The notes below the pieces were generated by a model. That model was given only the letters and a program-made list of their open reading frames with translations. It was not told the origin of the DNA and did no database searches. A stretch of 11,100 nt of DNA from Verrucomicrobiota bacterium. GTDB lineage: Bacteria; Verrucomicrobiota; Verrucomicrobiia; Opitutales; Opitutaceae. Below are positions 1 to 6,619 of the stretch, in pieces. The position numbers and the translations under genes were made by a program. Each line of letters starts with the position of its first letter. The stretch's first letter is position 1. The stretch covers positions 1-11,100 of the forward strand of contig JAEWKR010000090.1 in assembly GCA_023457715.1 (NCBI GenBank), written 5' to 3'.

Positions 1-253
1 GCGGCCATGGCTGATCTCGCTACGCTCGGTACGACGCGGGCCTCGCAAGACTCGGCCTTGAGCGGTTCGACAAGCTCACCACAAGCAAGCGCAGCGCGTC
101 GAAACGGTCGAAGACCCTGAGCTTGTCGAACGGGAGCAAGCGAAGAGGCCGAGTTCCACGAGCCCTCGTAGCGCGTCGAGGGCCAAAGTTTCGACGCGGA
201 GATCGCAAGACTCTGGCAGCTGATCGCTGATAGCGCCAGCTTCCCAACTCGTA
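1..253. repeat. Dispersed and inverted repeat remnants, non-coding
   Basis: I see no credible gene here. Positions 1-34 match 2515-2548 with two differences, so this is a dispersed repeat with a second copy in the window. A perfect 14-bp inverted repeat (GTTCGACAAGCTCA at 65-78, complement at 118-131) encloses a 39-nt loop. A second 10-bp inverted repeat pairs CGCGTCGAAA at 95-104 with 189-198. The phrase TCGCAAGACTC occurs near 43-53 and again near 203-213. Short reading frames crossing this stretch are arginine- and serine-rich and resemble no protein. It reads as a nested palindromic (REP-like) element upstream of the gene at 293; whether it affects that gene is unknown. Confidence 0.6.
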
Positions 254-292
254 ATGATAGCGGGTTCGAAGCGCTCGCTGGTCATTCAGGAC

Positions 293-1057
293 ATGCGCTG
301 CGTTCTGTTGCTGTTCAGCTTGTTCTGGTGTTCCATGGCCGCGAGCGGACGGACGGTCGACGCGATGGTCTGGTTCGTCTCGAGCTCCGACTATTATTGG
401 GCCAACAGCTGGGTTTGGCTGAAGCCGGATGGGTCATTCGTGGAGATCGACACCGATCCGCGGGTGCGAGCGGGCTGGAACAACCACCGTTCCGGCCGGA
501 CCGGCACCTACACGTTGGACGAGGCGGAGGGCGACACCAAGGTCGTATTCGACGCCCACTTCCCCACCCTGGTCTTCGAAACCGCCACGCGAGCCCAGCG
601 TTCGCCGGTGAGCGGGGTCACGGTGCTGTGGCACGAGCGGGACTCACGCACCGTCCTCGCCAATGTCAGCACCCGGGCGCTCTCCGCGCCCGGCCATCCG
701 GTGATCGCAGGATTCTCGCTCACCGAGGGTCGTCACGTGCTCGTCCGCGCCGTTGGACCCGGGCTGCGCCGGCACGGCGTGGCGGTCGCTTTGACCGCCC
801 CCGTTGTCAGCCTGTACACGGGCGAGCAACTACTGCACAGCCGGGCGGCGTGGAACGACCTTTACTACGGCGGCCTGATCGCGGGCCTCCAAACCGTGTC
901 CGGCATGGTCGGCGCCTTCCCGCTCAACGCGGCTGACGACGACTGCGCCCTGTTGATCTGGCTGCCGGCGGGCACATATACGGTCCACGCAAAGTCTGAC
1001 GCCGCCGAAACCGCCGAGGTGCTGGTCGAGGTGTACGCGCTCCCGTATGGGAGTTAG
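293..1057 (+). CDS. Secreted protein with Opitutaceae-type C-terminal domain
   Basis: This encodes a 254-residue exported protein of unknown role. The ATG at 293 is chosen because the product then begins MRCVLLLFSLFWCSMAASG, a plausible signal peptide; an ATG at 254 would add 13 residues ahead of it. Residues 25-115 are rich in Trp, Tyr and Gly (VWFVSSSDYYWANSWVWLKP) and resemble nothing I can name. Residues about 122-250 match a C-terminal domain I know from many Opitutaceae secreted proteins: ANVSTRAL, then VIAGFSL, HVLVRAVGPGL, a Trp-Asn motif, AFPLNAADDDCALLIWLPAGTYT and a final VLVEVYALP. The usual glycine-rich GTGD stretch appears shortened to SAPGHP. That domain commonly ends proteins with unrelated N-terminal parts and may serve sorting or surface display, which is inference. 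The gene converges on the RDD gene at 1252. Codon use and GC match the neighbours. Confidence 0.8.
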   Translation: MRCVLLLFSLFWCSMAASGRTVDAMVWFVSSSDYYWANSWVWLKPDGSFVEIDTDPRVRAGWNNHRSGRTGTYTLDEAEGDTKVVFDAHFPTLVFETATRAQRSPVSGVTVLWHERDSRTVLANVSTRALSAPGHPVIAGFSLTEGRHVLVRAVGPGLRRHGVAVALTAPVVSLYTGEQLLHSRAAWNDLYYGGLIAGLQTVSGMVGAFPLNAADDDCALLIWLPAGTYTVHAKSDAAETAEVLVEVYALPYGS

Positions 1058-1251
1058 GAGGGGGCAGCGGACGCAGCGATCGGAGCGATCAGCGTTCAGC
1101 TTTCCAAACGGCGGGGAGCCCGGATCAGAGGGGGGGTCAGGCCGATAGGTGCTACTATAGAGTGCAACCAGAGGGGAGCTGCGGCGCGGCGGGAGCTCGA
1201 AGACGCTCAGGCCGGATATCGTGCGAAGGTGGCCTAAGAAGGAGGCTGCGA
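1058..1251. other. Convergent intergenic spacer
   Basis: This 194-nt gap lies between two genes that run towards each other, so it should hold both transcript ends. A small hairpin is present (GATCG at 1078-1082, loop GAG, CGATC at 1086-1090), but no T-run follows it on either strand, so I do not call a rho-independent terminator. Nothing else is recognisable. Confidence 0.4.
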
Positions 1252-2301
1252 TCATCGGCGGCGGCTCAGGTCCGGTGGCAGGTTCAATCTCCACCAGGAG
1301 AGCTGCAGACCACGGTCGACCAGCGATACGCCGCGGGTGGCGAACGCGATCGCGTTGAGGGCCATCGGCAGCGCGATCACCAGGAAGACGGCCGCGTGCG
1401 CCGTCTTCAGCTCCGGCGAAACCAGCGGTTTGGGCAAAACAGAGACGCCGAGCAGCAGATGGGGCAGCGTACGGAGCACATGCGTTGGCCAGCGGACCGG
1501 GCGGTCCTCCCGGTGACGGATCACCAGCTTGCAGAAGAGCCCCCCGGGACTGCTGCCGACGCTGACCGTGAAAAGCCACAGCATCATCAGGAGGCTGCCG
1601 GACAAGAGAACCTGAACCGCAGGCGACCCCGTGCTGAGCACCCCTCCGGCGAGGATTTGCCCCGCAGGGGGAATGCCTGCGAAAAGCAAAGCGTTGAACA
1701 TGGTCGCGAGCGCGCGACGGCTGCGACCGGCAGGACAATACAGCGAGCGTTCGAAACGTTCTGCCGGTGACGTGGTGGCGACAGGCGTCGCGGCCACCGA
1801 TGCGGCGGACGTGCGTACGACAACGGTCCCCGCAAGGGCGTCGTCGAAGCCGCGGTGTCTTGCCGTGAGCACGATCAGCAGGGCATTTCCACCCGCAACC
1901 AAGGATTCGAGAATCGGAAACGTCCGCACCAGCCGTGGATCGCGCACCAGATCGGTGATGACGACGCCGAGCAGCGCGATGGCCACCCAGGGCAATTCGC
2001 GCATCGCGGCTGTGACGTAGCCGATGGGTTGCTCCCCGCCGGCGGTCACGACCCGGACCCGTAGCAGCCGCTTGCCCGGCGTCTGCCCGGAATGCCCGTG
2101 AAAGTGGACGTAGTACGCGGTGCACAGCAGAAGCGAAGTCAGGTTCCAGACCGAGCCGACGGCTTGGCCAACGATCTGGCGGTAGCATAGCGGCCCTATC
2201 AGCCACACGGGCGACAGCAGCACGGAGTCGACGACAAACGCCCCCAGGCGATTCCAGACGGTGTCGTAGCGATCATGAATCTCGGCAGCAGGAGGGGGCA
2301 T
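1252..2301 (-). CDS. RDD family membrane protein with two RDD-like halves
   Basis: This encodes a 349-residue inner-membrane protein. Residues about 11-163 form an RDD domain: RLGAFVVDSVLL with the Arg and Asp in the first helix, a second hydrophobic helix near 50-66, then GQTPGKRLLRVRVV (72-85), which is the typical RDD loop, a third hydrophobic stretch at 104-117 and HRGFDDALAGTVVV (149-162). The second half repeats the plan in weaker form: a helix at 200-220, another at 230-246, SSPGGLFCKLVIR (250-262) in place of the GQTPGK loop, a helix at 303-320 and RGVSLVDRG near the end. RDD proteins are integral membrane proteins; some members have been linked to ion or solute movement, but no substrate can be read here. 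The ATG at 2301 starts 10 residues before the domain. A GTG at 2352 would add 17 residues. Neither has a clear ribosome binding site. It lies downstream of the 2607-3896 gene on the same strand, after a 305-nt gap. Confidence 0.82.
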   Translation of the reverse strand: MPPPAAEIHDRYDTVWNRLGAFVVDSVLLSPVWLIGPLCYRQIVGQAVGSVWNLTSLLLCTAYYVHFHGHSGQTPGKRLLRVRVVTAGGEQPIGYVTAAMRELPWVAIALLGVVITDLVRDPRLVRTFPILESLVAGGNALLIVLTARHRGFDDALAGTVVVRTSAASVAATPVATTSPAERFERSLYCPAGRSRRALATMFNALLFAGIPPAGQILAGGVLSTGSPAVQVLLSGSLLMMLWLFTVSVGSSPGGLFCKLVIRHREDRPVRWPTHVLRTLPHLLLGVSVLPKPLVSPELKTAHAAVFLVIALPMALNAIAFATRGVSLVDRGLQLSWWRLNLPPDLSRRR

Positions 2302-2606
2302 CCGGGGGGCCAATCCGTAACGGTGGCGGGCGGCACGATCAATCCTGAGCACACGACGCTTTCGAGTCGGGGAATCGTGACCGGGACAGGCAAATCACCG
2401 CCCTCTTGTGCGTCACCAGCTTTGACGCTCCCCAAAGCGATTGCCTGAGCGCAGGCCTGCAGCAAACCGAGCGCGGGTGTCAAACCAAGCTCCTGCGGCG
2501 CTTGGACTGTCCCTGCGGCCAGGGCTGATCTCGCTACGCTCGATACGAGGGCCTCTCGACTCGCCACCTGAGCAATGGGTCGCGAAGAGGGACGCCGTTG
2601 ATCGTT
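2302..2606. other. Spacer with dispersed repeat copy and hairpins
   Basis: This gap separates two minus-strand genes. Positions 2515-2548 are a second copy of the repeat at 1-34 (32 of 34 identical, same orientation). A 6-bp perfect hairpin lies at 2410-2428 (GCGTCA, 7-nt loop, TGACGC), and a 10-nt perfect palindrome GCAGGCCTGC at 2451-2460. No T-run follows the hairpin on the minus strand, so terminator function is not supported. I see no coding potential apart from the possible 17-codon extension of the RDD gene to 2352. Confidence 0.45.
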
Positions 2607-3896
2607 CTACCCTTCGGACGCCGTATCCAGCCCGTTGCGCAATTCCGCGATCAGGCGATCGCAGTCGGCAATGAACCCAGCCAGCCGCCGCACGATCTCG
2701 TCTCTGGCGGGCACGAGGTCCGTTGGACAATCGTCCGCGGCTGCCCGCGCGTCGGCGTAATAGGCGCGCGCGCGTTTCAGGCGAACCACCGACCCGGCCC
2801 GGAACTCAGCGGGAAGCGACAACGGGTCGGAGTTGAGGGCGCCGGCCAGCTTGGCTGCACCCATCATCGCACACCGCCGCAGTTCGTTGATCGGGTGTTC
2901 GCGCGAGTACGCCGTCGGCGCTGCATCCGCCGGAGTGAGTTGGTCTTCGAGCCAGCACACAAACTCCCGCGCTTGTTCGTACACCGGGTGCGTACGGCCC
3001 AGCTCAATCGCATCCGCGTCCGCCGGCCCGCTCTCAGGGAACACCGGTTCTTCGCCGCCAAACTCAAGCTCGGCCGGCTCATCCGTTTCCAACGGTGGTT
3101 CGCCTCGCTCGGCGCGCATCCGGTTGAGTTCCTCTTCGAGGATCGTCTCGAAATCGGCATCGTCACCTTCGCGCGCCATCCGCGCCTCGATGCGGTCAAG
3201 CAGCCGCTCGTTGTCGTCGTAGGCGCGCTCGGCCTCCGCTTCCGCGGCGCTCTGCGGTTCGTCTGCGGTTTCCGCCTCGTCGCGCGACCGGGAAGCGTCG
3301 CCCCCGTCGTCCGCGGCGGCGATTTCCAGGTCAGTTGGGCTCAGGTCCGTGATTTCGACATCGGCAGGGTCGCCCGCCGCGAAAGCTGCGCCGAGCTGTC
3401 TCATGAAGTCGGTCAGCGCGGTGGCGTTGGCGCGCAGTTGGTCCGTCTCTTCCGCCTCCGACATTTCCCACGTCGGGCCGTCGGTGACCGTGAGTTGGTA
3501 GTCGGCGGACTCGATCACGATTCGACCGTTGGCGGCGCTGAACCATTCGAGGTACAAGCTGTTGGCCCAATGCCAGGGAAACGGCTTCCGCGCCTTGTAG
3601 TACGCGGCGAATTCTTCCCGCGACAATTCCGGCACGCGCACCTTGCGCGACGCGGTGCAGTCTCCGACCACGCCGACCTGCTGCGCGCGCAGGAACGACA
3701 CGTCGCCGACGACGGGCTTGGGATTGACGAATTCAAGCCGTCGCCCCGCCAGATCGCGCCACGCGTTTCCCTTGAGTTCGAGTTCGACCGGCTCCTCGCG
3801 GCCCGCGAACCAAATCCGGCCTGTTACCCGGCCGCGTTCGCGGTTGTCGATCTCACCATGGACCACCTGCTCGTCTGGACGGAAAGCCACGGCCAA
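2607..3896 (-). CDS. Conserved hypothetical protein, acidic middle region
   Basis: This encodes a 429-residue protein, probably cytoplasmic (no signal peptide or membrane segment). I recognise the N-terminal part as a family seen in Opitutales genomes but know no function for it. Residues 11-140 look like a folded, beta-rich domain with strong signature stretches: VVHGEIDNRERGRVTGRIWF (11-30), GNAWRDLAGRRLEFVNP (43-59), GVVGDCTASRKVRVPE (75-90), PFPWHWANSLYLEWFSAANGRIVIESADY (105-133). Residues about 180-300 are highly acidic and low in complexity, with many Asp, Glu and Ala, and may be disordered or partly coiled. Residues 300-425 appear helical (HPVYEQAREFVCWLEDQL, HPINELRRCAMMGAAKLAGAL, then repeated Arg-Ala-rich helices). 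The start is uncertain. The annotated start is TTG at 3896; GTG at 3890 or 3866 are alternatives, and the frame stays open upstream into the heptamer array. Synonymous-site GC is high, as in the neighbours. Confidence 0.72.
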   Translation of the reverse strand: MAVAFRPDEQVVHGEIDNRERGRVTGRIWFAGREEPVELELKGNAWRDLAGRRLEFVNPKPVVGDVSFLRAQQVGVVGDCTASRKVRVPELSREEFAAYYKARKPFPWHWANSLYLEWFSAANGRIVIESADYQLTVTDGPTWEMSEAEETDQLRANATALTDFMRQLGAAFAAGDPADVEITDLSPTDLEIAAADDGGDASRSRDEAETADEPQSAAEAEAERAYDDNERLLDRIEARMAREGDDADFETILEEELNRMRAERGEPPLETDEPAELEFGGEEPVFPESGPADADAIELGRTHPVYEQAREFVCWLEDQLTPADAAPTAYSREHPINELRRCAMMGAAKLAGALNSDPLSLPAEFRAGSVVRLKRARAYYADARAAADDCPTDLVPARDEIVRRLAGFIADCDRLIAELRNGLDTASEG

Positions 3897-4075
3897 AGCG
3901 TGTTCGCGACACCTCGCCTGGCAACGCCGGAGAGCGGTAGGCGGTAGGCGGTAGGCTGTAGGCGGTAGGCTTTAGGCGGTAGGCTTCAGGCGGTAGGCGG
4001 TTCGAGGGTTTCGTGAACTCAAAACCCAAAACTCAAAGCTGTAGGCGGTAGGCGGTAGGCTTTAGGCTTTAGGCT

Positions 4076-4142
4076 TGTCATGCACGGTGGCGTTGACGGG
4101 GCCCTGCTGCGAACGCTGGAGCACGCGCACGTAGGCGACACG
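4076..4142. repeat. 67-nt conserved module inside the heptamer array
   Basis: A non-repetitive 67-nt stretch (TGTCATGCACGG to GGCGACACG) sits between two heptamer runs. Its reverse complement occurs at 10781-10847 with only 4 differences, again between the fixed linker and heptamers. It is the only complex sequence in the array. Read on the minus strand one frame is open through it (RVAYVRVLQRSQQGPVNATV), but all four differences between the copies change an amino acid, so coding is not supported. It may be a captured gene fragment or a recognition site. Confidence 0.75.
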
Positions 4143-4160
4143 GTTCGTGGGCTTCTTAAA

Positions 4161-4187
4161 CCCAAAACCCAAAACCCAAAACCCAAA
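4161..4187 (-). repeat. (TTTTGGG)4 G-quadruplex-type motif
   Basis: On the plus strand CCC occurs at 4161-4163, 4168-4170, 4175-4177 and 4182-4184, each separated by AAAA. The minus strand therefore carries four GGG runs with 4-nt T loops, which meets the usual G3+N1-7 quadruplex rule and resembles ciliate telomere repeats. Similar three-run versions occur at 10652-10672, 10744-10762 and near 10866. Confidence 0.7.
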
Positions 4188-4248
4188 GCTGTAGGCGGTA
4201 GGCGGTAGGCTTTAGGCTGTAGGCTTTAGGCTTTAGGCGGAACGATTC

Positions 4249-4400
4249 GGTTCACCACGGATGAACACGAATCGACACGAATGAAGACCTGGGAAAATCA
4301 TCCCTGCCGCGCAGGCTCTTAACAGTGAGCGGGACTACAGAAGGGGTGCATTCGAGTTTCCTCTCTTATTCGTGTTCATTCGTGTCCATTCGTGGTTCAA
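4249..4400. mobile_element. MITE-like repeat element with inverted ends
   Basis: This element of roughly 150 bp has imperfect inverted ends. The 20-nt segment CACGAATCGACACGAATGAA at 4266-4285 pairs with 4375-4394 (19 of 20), and each end is itself built of 10-nt units carrying CATTCGTG. The left 126 nt (4238-4363) recur in direct orientation at 10975-11100, about 90% identical, where the window cuts the copy off. No transposase is encoded, so it would depend on an enzyme elsewhere. The inside holds a small hairpin (CCTGC, CGC loop, GCAGG, near 4303-4315) that is broken in the other copy. The right end contains the stop codon of the hydrolase gene. I recall CATTCGTG-type repeats from other Verrucomicrobiota genomes but have not verified this. 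Confidence 0.65.
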
Positions 4401-5140
4401 CGCGTGGTTTCTGCCTGGTTCTCCATCCAGCGGGCAGCCGTGGCGACGAGTTCGGTCATGACTTCGGCACCCTTCCGGCCGGTGCGGGCGGGAACGTGGA
4501 AGGCGTGATCAGCGTGCGCGAACAATCGCAGCGTAGCCAGCCGGCGGAGGCGGCGGCAGACGGGGCGGAGCAGCTTAAGCTCGGCCAAGTCGTCGTCGGT
4601 GCCTTGCAGGAACAGCATCGGAATCCGGACCTGGTCCAGGTGCGCCGCCCGGTCAATGGAGGGCTTTCCAGCGGGGTGCAGCGGGAAGCCGACGAACACC
4701 AGCCCGAGGATGCCCGGCAGCGGCTCGATTGCCTGCGCCTGCGAGGTCATGCGCCCGCCGAAGGATTTTCCGCCGGCGAAACACGGGAGCTTCGGTAACC
4801 GCTGGCGCACGGCCGCGACCGCGGCACGGACCGTCGCGTGCGCGACCTCGGGTCGATCCGGCCGGCGCGAGCCGCGTTCCATATACGGAAACTGGTACCG
4901 CAACGTGGCGATGCCCGCTTCCGCCAGCCCCGCGGCAAACGCCGCGAGAAAGGAATGCGTCATGCCGGCGCCGGCGCCGTGGGCGAGGACGAGGACGGCG
5001 CGCGCGTCCGGTGGGACTTGGAGCAGGCCGGACACGGTGGTGGTGGCGTCGACGCGGATCTTGAGCTTTGCGGGCGGGCCGCCCGCGGTCCTTCGAGCCC
5101 GAGCGCGAGGTTGCGGTCGGCGGGTTTTGACGGCGGGCAT
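4397..5140 (-). CDS. Alpha/beta hydrolase, Tex30/KANL3-like
   Basis: This encodes a 247-residue soluble hydrolase. After a basic, Arg- and Pro-rich tail (1-25) comes a compact alpha/beta fold: LVLAHGAGAGM (51-60) for the oxyanion region, GGKSFGGRM (123-131) with nucleophile Ser126 in the GxSxG elbow, LGLVFVGFPLHPAGKP (145-160), LFLQGTDDDLAE (176-187) with the acidic residue, most likely Asp182 or Asp183, and HADHAFHV (209-216) with catalytic His212. AHGAGAGM and GKSFGGRM with the FPLHPAGKP segment are typical of the bacterial Tex30/KANL3-like (dienelactone-hydrolase-related) family, whose substrates are unknown. All three catalytic positions are present, so it should be active. The ATG at 5140 is the only sensible start; upstream the frame is open but Arg- and Gly-rich and not protein-like. 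Its TGA stop lies at the boundary of the MITE-like element. It is divergent from the barrel gene at 5472. Confidence 0.85.
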   Translation of the reverse strand: MPAVKTRRPQPRARARRTAGGPPAKLKIRVDATTTVSGLLQVPPDARAVLVLAHGAGAGMTHSFLAAFAAGLAEAGIATLRYQFPYMERGSRRPDRPEVAHATVRAAVAAVRQRLPKLPCFAGGKSFGGRMTSQAQAIEPLPGILGLVFVGFPLHPAGKPSIDRAAHLDQVRIPMLFLQGTDDDLAELKLLRPVCRRLRRLATLRLFAHADHAFHVPARTGRKGAEVMTELVATAARWMENQAETTR

Positions 5141-5409
5141 ACCGACATCTTGCGCACGAGGCGGACGATTCGCAACGCTCACACCCGGCACAGGTCGGGG
5201 GCAGACCGGCCGTCGACCGAATTCATCGAACGGGGACCGATCGGCAGCGAAACAGGAGTGCCCAGCTTCGGGCGCGATTAGCCGAAGGAATGCTCGGACC
5301 TCCTTCCGACCGCCCTGGCGCCCTGGCCCCCTAGCCGCCGCCGCCTGCAAAAGCGTGCGACCGGCACCGGGCTTCAGGCGGATCGCCCCAGAAGTGTTTT
5401 CACGATGGG
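5141..5409. other. Divergent promoter region of hydrolase and barrel genes
   Basis: The gap between two divergent start codons (331 nt including the leader hairpin described separately) must hold both promoters. I could not find convincing -35/-10 pairs on either strand; in this GC-rich background the motifs are not distinctive. A G- and C-run-rich patch lies near 5310-5345. No gene is supported. Confidence 0.35.
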
Positions 5410-5471
5410 GTGGGATTGTCAGGTACGCGGCGCTCGTACTGCAGCCCTTACCCTGCGGTACCAATCCCCAC
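5410..5471 (+). promoter_or_regulatory. Hairpin leader directly before the barrel-gene start
   Basis: Positions 5412-5418 (GGGATTG's seven bases) pair with 5462-5468, extended by 5410-5411 with 5470-5471 after one bulged base. Inside, GTAC at 5423-5426 pairs with GTAC at 5458-5461, followed by two more pairs. The stem ends at the base before the ATG at 5472. In RNA this would enclose the ribosome landing site, and no Shine-Dalgarno sequence is present. It could be a translational control hairpin, a DNA operator dyad, or chance in GC-rich sequence. Confidence 0.4.
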
Positions 5472-6587
5472 ATGCATCGTACCCAACCCACCCCACACCG
5501 TACTCCCCTCCTCAGCGCGCTCGCCATGATTGCGGCGATTCCCCTGCTGACTCCCTCTGCGTTCAGCCAGGGCTGCATGGCCACGCGTGTCAGTCCGCCC
5601 ATGCTCGGCGCCAAGGACAGCGCCCGCTACCTCCACAAAGGGCAATGGGAAGCTTCGTTGACCTTCCGTCACTACGAGGCTGACCGCCACTTCTACGACC
5701 AAAACGTGGAACGGGTGCCCGCCAACGCTCCCGCGGTCGTGCGCACCGTGCTTGACGCTTCCCTTACCCGCATGCTCACGGACCGGTCATCCGTGACGGC
5801 GAGCGTGCCGGTTCAATGGGGCACGTTCGATCGCAGCCCCAGTCCGCCGCACACCGGGAGCAAGGACCGCGCATCCGGTCTCGGCGACATCGCCGTTACC
5901 TTCCGTCGCTGGATGCTCGATCCCGCAACCCACTCGCGGCAGAATATCAGACTTGGGCTGGGCGTGAAGCTGCCGACGGGAAAGAAGGATGTGCAAACAG
6001 ACCGCCGCGTGAACATTGCACCTGCCGGCACCCCTCCCAACCTGGTCTGGCGTCGCGGTCCGGCCGACATGGCAATCCAGCCGGGCGACGGCGGCCTCGG
6101 CATCATCCTGGGCGTCGAGGCGTTTCAACAGGTGAGCACCTCGGCCCTGCTTTACGGTGAGCTCACTTATCTCGCCAATCCCCGCGGGCACAATGGTGTG
6201 AACAACCAATGGTCCGGGGCCGGCCCGTATGTGCCGAACTCCACCTCGAGCGTGCCGGACTATTTCCTGGCGCGCACCGGCATCGCCTGGGGTGAACCGC
6301 TTGGATGGAAAGGGGCGAGCCTGCTGCTCGGCCTGCGGTGGGAAGGGCAGCCCGTGCATGATCTCATCGGTTCCGACGAGGGATTTCGCCGGCCGGGTTA
6401 CACGATGGCGGTTGAGCCGGGCATCGGCTACGGCTTTGGCTCCTGGAGCATGTTCGTCTCCGTTCCCATCACGACCTATCGCGTGCGCTGGCTGAGTGTC
6501 GACGAGCGGCGCGCCGGACGCACCACGGCTGTGAGCGCGGCCTTCGCCGATTACAACCTGCTGATGGGGATCACCCGACGCTGGTAG
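5472..6587 (+). CDS. Outer-membrane beta-barrel, MetA/phenol-degradation transporter type
   Basis: This encodes a 371-residue exported protein. The ATG at 5472 gives a clear signal peptide (hydrophobic LLSALAMIAAIPLLTPSAFS at 13-32, cleavage likely near SAFSQG). A Cys follows at residue 35, but the preceding residues do not fit a lipobox. The mature chain is made of alternating amphipathic strands with Gly and aromatic residues. The stretch GLGDIAVTFRRWML (136-149) followed by IRLGLGVKLPTGKKD (159-173) is typical of the family named for the MetA pathway of phenol degradation, and of related transporters. The chain ends in an aromatic residue (Trp371), as expected for barrels inserted by the BAM complex. 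Such proteins form pores or channels for small molecules; no substrate can be inferred. Other strands include FLARTGIAWG, GASLLLGLRWEG and MFVSVPITTYRVRW. It stands alone: the divergent hydrolase is upstream and a satellite downstream. Confidence 0.78.
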   Translation: MHRTQPTPHRTPLLSALAMIAAIPLLTPSAFSQGCMATRVSPPMLGAKDSARYLHKGQWEASLTFRHYEADRHFYDQNVERVPANAPAVVRTVLDASLTRMLTDRSSVTASVPVQWGTFDRSPSPPHTGSKDRASGLGDIAVTFRRWMLDPATHSRQNIRLGLGVKLPTGKKDVQTDRRVNIAPAGTPPNLVWRRGPADMAIQPGDGGLGIILGVEAFQQVSTSALLYGELTYLANPRGHNGVNNQWSGAGPYVPNSTSSVPDYFLARTGIAWGEPLGWKGASLLLGLRWEGQPVHDLIGSDEGFRRPGYTMAVEPGIGYGFGSWSMFVSVPITTYRVRWLSVDERRAGRTTAVSAAFADYNLLMGITRRW

Positions 6588-6619
6588 GTCCGCCACGTTT
6601 CCGCACGAGCGCGCCGGCT

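Larger units (their letters stand above)
3936..4239 (+). repeat. Heptamer (NNTAGGC) arrays with fixed linkers
   Basis: The block consists of tandem 7-mers of the form NNTAGGC in which the first two bases are almost always GG, TG or TT. Runs lie at 3936-3998, about 4040-4075 and about 4190-4239. Between runs are a fixed linker related to GGTTCGAGGGTTTCGTGAA (from 3999, and in variant form from 4142) and short runs of a second heptamer, AAAACCC (4021-4034 in variant form, 4161-4187). The whole block is an inverted counterpart of 10652-10974. It fills the gap between the hydrolase gene and the hypothetical gene, both on the minus strand. The variable-base heptamer style recalls the short tandemly repeated repetitive sequences of filamentous cyanobacteria, but the sequence is unrelated. 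No reading frame here looks like protein. Confidence 0.9.

Noticed and set aside
1078..1090. Rho-independent terminator between the converging genes
   Set aside because: The stem is only 5 bp and no T-run follows on either strand.
830..2206. Long 458-codon minus-strand open frame across the RDD gene and secreted-protein gene
   Set aside because: Its translation is Arg-, Ala- and Pro-rich with no domain; it overlaps two genes with clear signatures and is a GC-driven shadow.
2598..3947. 449-codon plus-strand open frame opposite the hypothetical gene
   Set aside because: Arg- and Phe-rich translation with no motif. The minus-strand frame has coherent domains and matches a known family style.
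3936..4239. CRISPR array
   Set aside because: Repeats are contiguous 7-mers with no regular 30-nt repeats or spacers, and no cas genes are present.
4599..5471. Upstream extension of the barrel protein by 291 codons
   Set aside because: The extension lies antisense to the hydrolase gene, is Arg-rich, and would bury the clear signal peptide starting at 5472.
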